DNA from: an uncultured Mycoplasmatota bacterium
GTDB lineage: Bacteria > Bacillota_I > Bacilli_A > RF39 > UBA660
DNA: 5,395 nucleotides
Reading direction: 5' to 3'
Assembly (NCBI GenBank): GCA_900544605.1
Contig: UQVP01000041.1
Span: 1 to 5,395, forward strand
Part shown: one piece after another, positions 1 to 5,301 of the stretch
Position numbering within the stretch: position 1 is the stretch's first letter
Layout: every line of letters begins with the position of its first letter
Translations under genes and position numbers: made by a program
Notes under the pieces: model-generated
Seen by the model: only the letters and a program-made list of their open reading frames with translations
Told to the model about the DNA's origin: nothing
Databases searched by the model: none

Positions 1-2
1 GA

Positions 3-647
3 GCAGGATTACCAGATGGTAAATTAGAAATTAATATGAGTGGAAATAAACCAACCTCAGGAAAAGTGACAATATCTAATGGAGGAGTATCCAAAGAAGA
101 AACAACAATGACTGTTGGAGATTATGATGTAAAATATAATCAAGAAAAAAATAAATATGAAGCAATAAATGAAGGAGGTGCATCATCAACAACAGTAGTG
201 TATAGATGGTCAACAGTTGATACAGATATAATAAGCATAGGAGATACAATAGATCCAAATGATACATCTAAATTTACAAAAGATGCAAGTACATTAGGAA
301 AAAGTTATTATTTAAAACATGTGTTAGATAAAGACAATAAAGTAACAGAATTATATGCATGTGTCATATTAAAAGGAAATGAATACTGTTTAAAAGGAGG
401 AGATTCATCATTCTATGGATATGCAGAAAATGAGAGTAATTATACAGGTAATGTATTGTTATTAAAGAAAATAGAAGATGCAAAAATTGAAGGCATGAGC
501 TGCAACTTCAATGTGAACTCCTCTAGCTGCGAATATAATTATATTGGTCTTCCTTCAGCGTCGCTAGATGGTAGTGTTAGTGCGGGTAATATTGAAGGCT
601 ACTGCAGCGTCGATGATGATGGTAGTTCATATTGCAGAAGATTGTAG
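3..647 (+). CDS. prepilin-like secreted protein, C-terminal part (5' truncated)
   Basis: The frame is open to the left edge: the 11 codons before the first ATG (36) read AGLPDGKLEIN without a stop, so that ATG is probably internal and the true start lies outside the window. 214 residues are visible. The stretch GNKPTSGKVTISNGGV followed by a 'GDYDVKYNQEKNKYEA' segment resembles the region after the N-terminal helix in type IV prepilin/pseudopilin-like proteins of uncultured low-GC Bacillota. That is recognition from memory, and the diagnostic prepilin leader is not in view. Counting from the ATG, cysteines lie at 109, 118, 156, 165, 190 and 200, an even number that suits extracellular disulfides. 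No membrane segment is visible. The last 51 codons differ strongly from the rest (see the variable-region feature). The next gene is 116 bases away behind a terminator, so this gene is not in the dnaB operon. Family assignment is moderate; that it is coding is near certain. Confidence 0.6.
   Translation, partial: AGLPDGKLEINMSGNKPTSGKVTISNGGVSKEETTMTVGDYDVKYNQEKNKYEAINEGGASSTTVVYRWSTVDTDIISIGDTIDPNDTSKFTKDASTLGKSYYLKHVLDKDNKVTELYACVILKGNEYCLKGGDSSFYGYAENESNYTGNVLLLKKIEDAKIEGMSCNFNVNSSSCEYNYIGLPSASLDGSVSAGNIEGYCSVDDDGSSYCRRL
492..647 (+). other. candidate hypervariable 3' end of the prepilin-like gene (DGR variable-region-like)
   Basis: From residue 153 (counting from the ATG at 36) to the stop, 38 of 51 codons end in C or T, GC is about 44% by hand count, and there is no lysine. 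The preceding 150 residues hold 17 lysines and mostly A/T-ending codons. The residues are mainly S, G, D, N, Y, C, V and I, the set obtained when AAC/AAT codons are mutated at their adenines. This matches the expected product of a DGR, which rewrites the 3' end of a target gene from a template repeat with adenine-specific mutations. No reverse transcriptase or template repeat is in the window, so this is inference. Alternatives are a pilin recombination cassette or simply a foreign 3' segment. Confidence 0.4.
556..626 (+). repeat. imperfect internal direct repeat in the pilin-like 3' end
   Basis: CAGCGTCG followed by GATGGTAGT occurs twice, at 556-563/567-575 and at 605-612/618-626. The spacers are 3 and 5 bases. 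The first block is read in two different frames in the two copies, while the second block is read as Asp-Gly-Ser in both. This could reflect an old duplication within the tail, or local similarity in a mutated or recombined segment. Confidence 0.4.
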
Positions 648-664
648 TTGCGAACCCTTCATCT

Positions 665-719
665 AAAAAAACAAAAATAAAAGCAAAAATGCATGTTTTT
701 GTTTTTTTGTTTTAATTTT
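665..719 (+). terminator. AT-rich hairpin terminator after the pilin-like gene
   Basis: Bases 665-677 (AAAAAAACAAAAA) are the exact reverse complement of 696-708, giving a 13-bp stem with an 18-base loop, followed by a T-rich stretch to 719. The stem has only one G-C pair, so it is weak for its length, but the position (18 bases past the stop) and the T-tract fit an intrinsic terminator. The A-run on the left could serve the opposite strand as well. Confidence 0.55.
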
Positions 720-735
720 TATGTTAAACTATAGG
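707..735 (+). promoter_or_regulatory. weak candidate promoter for dnaB-dnaI
   Basis: TTGTTT at 707-712 and TATAGG at 730-735 are separated by 17 bases. Each matches its consensus box only partly, and TGTAAT at 736-741 is an alternative -10. A promoter is expected here because a terminator lies just upstream and the operon begins at 764, but the exact boxes are uncertain. The -35 candidate overlaps the end of the terminator. Confidence 0.3.
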
Positions 736-763
736 TGTAATGTTCTTTTAGGGTGGTGATAGT

Positions 764-2056
764 ATGTTAAAAAAGATTGTTTTACCAGCAGATACATATA
801 TAGTTGTTAATAAAACAATATTAAATGATCAAGATCGTAAATTGTTATCGATGCTTTATCAACCTATAATTGGTTCTGTTGCAACTAATCTTTATTTTTC
901 ATTATGGTCTAATTTAGACCGTAATGAAATAATCTCAACTGAATATACTCATCACTATCTTATGGCTAATATGCAACTAAACTTAGATGAAATAATTGAA
1001 GCTCGTGAAAGATTAGAAGGTATTGGTCTTTTAAAAGTTTTCTTTCAAGAAGGAAATATAAATAGATATATTTATGAATTGTACTCGCCAGTTTCATCAT
1101 ATGAATTTTTTAATAACCCTATTTTAAACACAGCTTTTTATAGTAATGTTGGAAAAGAAGAATATGATAAAACTGTTGCTTATTTTGAAATACCTAGATT
1201 AAATACTAAAGATTATGAAGAAATAACTTGTTCTTTTCATGAAATATTTTCTTCTTGCGCTTTAACACCAATTGAGAATAAAAATAATATAAAAAAATTA
1301 AATCGTTTAGGTTTGAATTTTGTTCCTAAGATAGATTTAAATAATATTTTATCAACAATCCCAGAAGAGATGTTAAATATTAAAGGGATAACCAGAGAAA
1401 CAAGAGAGTTTTTATATAAAATTTCATATATATATGATTTGGATGATGAAGAATTTAGTTCAATAATAAGAAATTCACTTAACGAAAGACATTTAATTGA
1501 TAAAAAATTAGTAAGAGATAATTGTAGAAAATATTATAGCTTTGAAAATAGTGGAAAACTACCAAGCTTAGTATTTAGAAATCAACCAGAGTATTTAAGA
1601 AAACCAGTTGGAGATATATCTAAACGAGCTAAAATAATATATAATTTTGAAACTTTAGCGCCTTATGATTTCTTGACATATAAAAATAACAATGTTAAAC
1701 CATCTAAATTAGATTTATCTATTTTAGAGATGTTATTGATAGATTATAATTTAAATCCGGGTGTAGTAAATGTTTTAATAGATTATGTTTTAAAAATTAA
1801 TAATAATAAATTAGTTAAAAATTTTGTTGAAGTAATAGCAGCACAATGGAAAAGAAGTAAGATTGAAACAGTTGAAGAAGCTATGAAAATAGCAGAGAAA
1901 GAATATAAATCTAAAAAGAAAATTATAAGTAGTACACCAAAAAATAAAAAAATATTAGAAGAAACACCAGAGTGGTTTAATAAAAATATTGAAGCAAACG
2001 AAGTAAGTGAAGAAGAAGAAAAAGCATTTATAGAAAAATTAAAAAATATAAAGTAG
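764..2056 (+). CDS. dnaB: replication initiation and membrane attachment protein DnaB (DnaD-superfamily)
   Basis: This 430-residue protein corresponds to Bacillus DnaB (about 470 residues), not the E. coli DnaB helicase. In that family the protein acts with DnaD at oriC or at PriA-bound forks and helps DnaI load the replicative helicase. Residues 1-110 resemble the N-terminal winged-helix domain, including LYQPIIG at 31-37 and LEGIGLLKV at 84-92. Residues 300-375 form the C-terminal DnaD-like domain: NPGVVNVLIDYVLK at 331-344, then F354-xxx-I358-xxx-W362, the family's YxxxIxxxW DNA-binding motif with Phe for Tyr. The tail from 376 is charged and low in complexity. The start is supported by a strong ribosome binding site, AGGGTGGTGAT at 750-760, three bases before the ATG. 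dnaI follows after 7 bases, so the two are co-transcribed. The order dnaB-dnaI matches B. subtilis. Confidence 0.93.
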   Translation: MLKKIVLPADTYIVVNKTILNDQDRKLLSMLYQPIIGSVATNLYFSLWSNLDRNEIISTEYTHHYLMANMQLNLDEIIEARERLEGIGLLKVFFQEGNINRYIYELYSPVSSYEFFNNPILNTAFYSNVGKEEYDKTVAYFEIPRLNTKDYEEITCSFHEIFSSCALTPIENKNNIKKLNRLGLNFVPKIDLNNILSTIPEEMLNIKGITRETREFLYKISYIYDLDDEEFSSIIRNSLNERHLIDKKLVRDNCRKYYSFENSGKLPSLVFRNQPEYLRKPVGDISKRAKIIYNFETLAPYDFLTYKNNNVKPSKLDLSILEMLLIDYNLNPGVVNVLIDYVLKINNNKLVKNFVEVIAAQWKRSKIETVEEAMKIAEKEYKSKKKIISSTPKNKKILEETPEWFNKNIEANEVSEEEEKAFIEKLKNIK

Positions 2057-2063
2057 GTGAAGT

Positions 2064-2981
2064 ATGGAAAGTGTTAATTCAACTATTAATAATTTAGGTT
2101 TCAAAGATAAAATAAATAATGGCTTAGAGAAAAATTTTAATGAAGCTTTAAAAAAAGAAGAATTTAAATTATTAATAGAAAAAATAAAATTACCAAAAGA
2201 AAAATTGATTAAGTATACAACCACTTTAGAAGAATGTTCTAAGAATTATTCTAGATGTCTTAAATGTAAGGGAATATTAGAGTGCCCTTATAAAATAGAA
2301 GGATATTCTTATTTACCAAAAGTTGTTGATAATGAATTAGAATTTTCATATCAACCTTGTAAATTTAAGAAAAAAATGGACGAAAAAAATAAATACTTAA
2401 ATAATATTTATTTATTTGATATTCCTAAAGAAATAAAAGAAGCAAGTATAGATAAAATATACATGAAAGATTCTAATCGCTTTGAAGTAATAGAGTGGAT
2501 TCATGTTTTCATTAAAAATTATAAAAAGAAAGAGAGCAAGGGTCTTTATTTATCAGGTGCTTTTGGAGCAGGTAAAACATACTTATTATCGGCAATGTTT
2601 AATGAATTTGCTAAAGAAGGTATTAAAAGTGCGATAATTTATTGGCCGGAGTTTTTAAGAGATTTAAAAACATCTTTTCAAACTGATTTTAAAGAGAAAT
2701 TTGAATTTATAAAAAAAGTAGAGCTACTTCTTATTGATGATATAGGAGCAGAAAGTACAACTTCTTGGAGTAGAGATGAAATATTAGGTCCTATTTTACA
2801 ATATCGTATGCAAGAAGGATTAACAACATTTTTTACTTCTAATCTAGATTTAAATGCTTTAGAAGAACATTTAGCAATCAGCAAAGATGGAATAGAAGCA
2901 ATAAAGGCTAAAAGAATTATTGAAAGAATTAAACAATTGACAGAAAATAAAATAATGATTAGTAAGAATTTACGTAAGTAA
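2064..2981 (+). CDS. dnaI: primosomal protein DnaI, helicase loader (AAA+ ATPase)
   Basis: This 305-residue protein is close to the B. subtilis DnaI length. DnaI binds the hexameric replicative helicase and loads it on single-stranded DNA with DnaB and DnaD. The N-terminal helicase-binding part carries a cysteine cluster, C65, C68, C74 and C99 (also C58), consistent with the zinc-binding fold of the DnaI N-domain. The AAA+ part shows Walker A GAFGAGKT at 165-172, Walker B LLLIDDIGAE at 221-230, a sensor-1-like TSN at 258-260, and arginines at 284 and 288 in AKRIIERIKQL, where the DnaC/DnaI family has its conserved arginines. The ribosome binding site AGGTGA (2055-2060) overlaps the dnaB stop codon, so translation is probably coupled. 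No clear terminator was seen after the stop; the next transcription unit has its own promoter at 3040. Confidence 0.95.
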   Translation: MESVNSTINNLGFKDKINNGLEKNFNEALKKEEFKLLIEKIKLPKEKLIKYTTTLEECSKNYSRCLKCKGILECPYKIEGYSYLPKVVDNELEFSYQPCKFKKKMDEKNKYLNNIYLFDIPKEIKEASIDKIYMKDSNRFEVIEWIHVFIKNYKKKESKGLYLSGAFGAGKTYLLSAMFNEFAKEGIKSAIIYWPEFLRDLKTSFQTDFKEKFEFIKKVELLLIDDIGAESTTSWSRDEILGPILQYRMQEGLTTFFTSNLDLNALEEHLAISKDGIEAIKAKRIIERIKQLTENKIMISKNLRK

Positions 2982-2995
2982 TAATGTTGGATTGA

Positions 2996-3027
2996 CTAAT
3001 TCAAAAAAATCGCTAATTCAAAAAAAT
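2996..3027 (+). repeat. 15-bp direct repeat with 17-bp period between dnaI and thrS promoter
   Basis: CTAATTCAAAAAAAT occurs exactly at 2996-3010 and 3013-3027, separated by CG. It lies immediately upstream of the thrS promoter -35 box. The A-runs at a 17-bp step could act as an UP-like or bent element, or be a tandem duplication scar. Function is unknown. Confidence 0.7.
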
Positions 3028-3039
3028 AATAAATATTGA

Positions 3040-3067
3040 TTGACAAAATAATGATAAGTGGTAAAAT
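3040..3067 (+). promoter_or_regulatory. sigma-A-type extended -10 promoter for the T-box/thrS unit
   Basis: A perfect -35 TTGACA (3040-3045) is followed by 16 bases and a -10 TAAAAT (3062-3067), five of six consensus bases, with a TGG at 3059-3061 giving the extended -10 TGn. The predicted transcription start is about 3074-3075, right at the foot of T-box Stem I (3077). Confidence 0.8.
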
Positions 3068-3074
3068 AACATTA

Positions 3075-3276
3075 GATGCAATGATTAAGACATGATTATA
3101 TAAAACTATTTTGTAGCAAGTTAGGGATGATGGAAGCCTAATAGATAAGTTATATAATTACTACTTATGAGCAGAACTCGAAAGATGTTTCCGGTAATTC
3201 CGTTATCATAAATTAAGATACAAGGTAGGATGGTACCGCGTTTATACGCTCCTTAAATATTTTAAGGAGTTTTTTT
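3075..3276 (+). promoter_or_regulatory. T-box riboswitch, threonine specific (specifier ACU)
   Basis: This leader binds uncharged tRNA-Thr and controls the downstream genes by antitermination. Stem I runs from 3077 to 3173: TGC (3077-3079) pairs with GCA (3171-3173), a kink-turn follows (AATGA on the left, GA at 3169-3170), then TAAG (3086-3089) with CTTA (3164-3167), then a 9-bp helix ATTATATAA (3095-3103) with TTATATAAT (3150-3158). The specifier loop holds ACT at 3160-3162 followed by A3163: codon ACU, threonine. A distal hairpin is closed by TTAGG (3121-3125) and CCTAA (3137-3141). The T-box core is AGGATGGTACCGCG (3227-3240). In the antiterminator, AGGA (3227-3230) pairs with TCCT (3250-3253) and GCG (3238-3240) with CGC (3247-3249), leaving the bulge TGGTACC whose TGGT pairs with the tRNA acceptor end. 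The variable base T predicts discriminator A on the cognate tRNA. Confidence 0.93.
3249..3276 (+). terminator. T-box intrinsic terminator
   Basis: CTCCTTAAA (3249-3257) pairs perfectly with TTTAAGGAG (3261-3269) around a TAT loop, followed by seven T (3270-3276). The 5' arm includes the bases used by the antiterminator (CGCTCCT at 3247-3253), so the two structures exclude each other. The 3' arm contains AAGGAG, which also serves as the ribosome binding site of the next reading frame. Confidence 0.92.
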
Positions 3277-3477
3277 GTGGACAAGGAATATTACAAAAAG
3301 AAAATATTAGAAATAAGATTAAAAATAGCGTATCTTCCATTTGAAGAAAGAGAAAATAAAGATCATCCTTATTACAAAGAGTTAAAGGATATTAAAAAAA
3401 GATATGCAAGAAGCTTATTTGATGAAAGATGGAAAGAAGAGGAGAAAAAAGAATATGATAAACATAAAAGAAGATGA
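3277..3477 (+). CDS. small highly charged protein of unknown function, between T-box and thrS
   Basis: This is a 66-residue frame starting with GTG directly after the terminator T-run. Support for the start: AAGGAG at 3264-3269, seven bases upstream, is an almost ideal ribosome binding site. The protein is rich in Lys, Glu, Arg and Tyr, with no cysteine, signal peptide or membrane segment, and looks largely helical; the last 20 residues are nearly all charged. Codon use (AAA, GAA, AGA, TTA) matches the neighbouring genes, which argues for real coding. It ends with TGA and overlaps the likely thrS start (3455) by 23 bases, which suggests translational coupling, with thrS's ribosome binding site inside this frame. 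It is about as long as a TGS domain but does not resemble one. I do not recognise a family. It could instead be a leader frame whose translation mainly feeds ribosomes to thrS. Confidence 0.6.
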   Translation: MDKEYYKKKILEIRLKIAYLPFEERENKDHPYYKELKDIKKRYARSLFDERWKEEEKKEYDKHKRR

Positions 3478-5212
3478 AAAATTAAATATTTTAAACCATA
3501 GTTGTGCTCATTTATTAGCGCAAGCTATAAAACATTTATATCCACAAGCAAAATTTTGGGTAGGTCCAGTAATAGAAGATGGTTTTTATTACGATGTTGA
3601 TTTAGGTGATGCAGTAATAAAAGAAGAAGACTTACCTTTAATTGAAAAAGAAATGAAAAAAATTAGTAAAGATGGTAAAAGAATTGTTAGACATGAAATA
3701 ACTAAAGAAGAGGCTTTAGAACAATTTAAAGATGATCCATATAAAATAGATTTAATTAATAGAATGGATGAAAATGAAACTGTTATTTCATGTTATACAC
3801 AAGGGGATTTTACTGATTTATGTAGAGGTCCACACGTAGAAACTGTTAAACTTTTAAAACATTTTAAACTATTAAAAGTAAGTGGAGCGTATTGGAAAGG
3901 TGACTCTAAAAATAAAATGCTTCAAAGAATATATGGTATTTGTTTTGAAACAGAAGAAGATTTAAATAAATATTTAGAGTTCTTAGAAGAAACTAAAAGT
4001 AGAGATCATAGAAAAATAGGTAAAGACTTAGAAATATTTATGTCAGATGATTTAGTTGGTAGAGGACTTCCAATGTTTTTACCAAAGGGATATATTATTT
4101 GGCAAGAGTTAGAAAATTATATTAAAGAAAAAGAAAGAAATTTAAATTACCTACATGTTTTAACACCTTGTGTAGGAAATGTGGAGCTTTATAAAACTTC
4201 AGGACACTGGGATCACTATAAAGAAAATATGTTTCCAGCAATGGAAGTAGATGGAGAATCATTTGTTTTAAGACCAATGAACTGTCCACATCATATGATG
4301 ATATATGCTAATAAATTGCATTCTTATAAAGACTTACCAATTAGAATTGGTGAAATAGCACATGATTTTAGATATGAAGCAAGTGGTGCTGTTAAAGGTA
4401 TTGAAAGAGGAAGACATTTCTGTCAAAATGATGCTCATTTATTTGTTACTCCAGAACAAATAAAATCAGAATTTAAAAGTGTTGTTGATTTAATATTTGA
4501 TGTTTATAAAGATTTTAATATTACTGATTATAGATGTGTACTATCATTAAGAGATCCACTAGATAAAGAAAAATATCATCCAGATGATGAGATGTGGAAT
4601 AAAGCTGAAAATGAACTTCGTGAAGTATTAAATGAATTAGGTATTAAATACACTGAGGAAATAGGTGAAGCTGCTTTCTATGGCCCTAAATTAGATGTTA
4701 ATGTTAAACCTGCTATTGGTAATGAAATAACTCTTTCAACATGTCAATTAGATTTCTGCTTACCAGCTAAATTTAATCTAAAGTATGTTGATAAAGATGG
4801 TGTTAAGAAAACTCCAGTAGTTCTTCATAGAGCAATACTTGGTTCATTAGATAGATTTATGGCATATATTCTAGAAGAGACAAAAGGCGCACTACCAACT
4901 TGGCTTTCACCAGTTCAAGTTAATGTAATTCCAGTTAATAATGAATACCATCTAGAATATTCTAAGGAAATATATGAACTATTAAAACAAAATAATATTA
5001 GAGTGGAACTAGATGATAGAGAAGAAAAACTTTCTTATCGTATGAGAGAAAGTCAAACTAAGAAAATTCCATTTACTTTAATTATTGGTGATAAAGAAAA
5101 AGAAAGTAATTCTATTAGTTATCGTAAATTTGGAACAAATGAAACAGTAACTTTATCTAAACAAGAGTTTGTTGAAATGATTAAAAGTATAATCAAGAAT
5201 AAAGAGAATTAG
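3455..5212 (+). CDS. thrS: threonine--tRNA ligase, short form lacking the TGS domain
   Basis: ThrRS attaches threonine to tRNA-Thr in the cytoplasm. The start at 3455 is chosen because AGAGGAG (3438-3444) lies 10 bases upstream; the earlier ATGs at 3404 and 3422 have no ribosome binding site and would add only a lysine/arginine-rich stretch. This gives 585 residues, against about 640 in E. coli. The missing part is the N-terminal TGS domain, because the protein begins almost at the editing domain. Editing residues are present: H15 and H19 (HSCAH) and C123/H127 (CRGPH). The class II catalytic core has motif 2 FRYE (R306), zinc ligands C277 (NCPHH), H328 (QNDAH) and H458 (VVLHR), and a motif 3 arginine R467 in GSLDRF. 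The anticodon-binding domain begins near 484 (WLSPVQV). Motif 2 reads RGRHFCQNDAH where E. coli has RVRGFTQDDAH. Expression is controlled by the upstream T-box. Confidence 0.95.
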   Translation: MINIKEDEKLNILNHSCAHLLAQAIKHLYPQAKFWVGPVIEDGFYYDVDLGDAVIKEEDLPLIEKEMKKISKDGKRIVRHEITKEEALEQFKDDPYKIDLINRMDENETVISCYTQGDFTDLCRGPHVETVKLLKHFKLLKVSGAYWKGDSKNKMLQRIYGICFETEEDLNKYLEFLEETKSRDHRKIGKDLEIFMSDDLVGRGLPMFLPKGYIIWQELENYIKEKERNLNYLHVLTPCVGNVELYKTSGHWDHYKENMFPAMEVDGESFVLRPMNCPHHMMIYANKLHSYKDLPIRIGEIAHDFRYEASGAVKGIERGRHFCQNDAHLFVTPEQIKSEFKSVVDLIFDVYKDFNITDYRCVLSLRDPLDKEKYHPDDEMWNKAENELREVLNELGIKYTEEIGEAAFYGPKLDVNVKPAIGNEITLSTCQLDFCLPAKFNLKYVDKDGVKKTPVVLHRAILGSLDRFMAYILEETKGALPTWLSPVQVNVIPVNNEYHLEYSKEIYELLKQNNIRVELDDREEKLSYRMRESQTKKIPFTLIIGDKEKESNSISYRKFGTNETVTLSKQEFVEMIKSIIKNKEN

Positions 5213-5226
5213 GTCTCTTTTTCTTT
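5201..5226 (+). terminator. intrinsic terminator overlapping the thrS stop
   Basis: AAAGAGA (5201-5207) pairs with TCTCTTT (5214-5220) around a six-base loop that contains most of the TAG stop codon (5210-5212), followed by TTCTTT. The short stem with a T-rich tail fits a rho-independent terminator built into the last codons of thrS. Confidence 0.65.
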
Positions 5227-5234
5227 ATAAAAAT

Positions 5235-5258
5235 ATTGCATTATAAATTGCATTATAA
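5235..5258 (+). repeat. perfect 12-bp tandem duplication
   Basis: ATTGCATTATAA is present twice in direct succession (5235-5246 and 5247-5258). The second copy supplies the -35-like TTGCAT of the promoter that follows, so the duplication lies inside a control region. Confidence 0.85.
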
Positions 5259-5276
5259 AAAGTAATTATGTATAAT
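5248..5276 (+). promoter_or_regulatory. promoter for the gene at the right edge
   Basis: A perfect -10 TATAAT (5271-5276) lies 17 bases after TTGCAT (5248-5253), a weak -35 sharing TTG with the consensus. The expected start of transcription is near 5283, about 20 bases before the ATG at 5302. The spacing and the perfect -10 make this credible. Confidence 0.65.
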
Positions 5277-5301
5277 TAATACAGTAAAGGAAAGTGGTAG
5301 T

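Noticed and set aside
76..267. Reverse-strand open frame of 63 codons inside the pilin-like gene
   Set aside because: It is a leucine/tyrosine-rich mirror of an A-rich coding strand, with no ribosome binding site, and lies wholly within a convincing forward frame.
2039..2224. Reverse-strand open frame of 61 codons over the dnaB/dnaI junction
   Set aside because: It is antisense to the well-supported dnaI N-terminus and has the phenylalanine/leucine-rich content typical of a shadow of lysine-rich coding.
2678..2884. Reverse-strand open frame of 68 codons in dnaI
   Set aside because: It runs antisense through the Walker B and sensor region of dnaI, with no separate start signals.
3003..3027. 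Direct repeat as a CRISPR array or attachment site
   Set aside because: Only two copies with a two-base spacer, and no tRNA gene, integrase or cas gene nearby.
3054..3058. ATAAG as the 5' foot of T-box Stem I pairing with CTTAT at 3164-3168
   Set aside because: It lies between the -35 and -10 boxes and would not be transcribed. TGC-AATGA-TTAAG at 3077-3089 gives a better kink-turn and a compact specifier loop.
3404..3454. Upstream ATGs (3404, 3422) as the thrS start
   Set aside because: Neither has a ribosome binding site; the added 17 residues are the out-of-frame reading of the small gene. The ATG at 3455 has AGAGGAG at a proper distance.
3438..3460. Programmed ribosomal frameshift fusing the small gene to thrS at the A-run after GGAG
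   Set aside because: The A-run with an upstream GGAG looks like a -1 slippage site, but thrS lies in the +1 frame relative to the small gene, so -1 slippage would not join them. Ordinary reinitiation at 3455 explains the layout.
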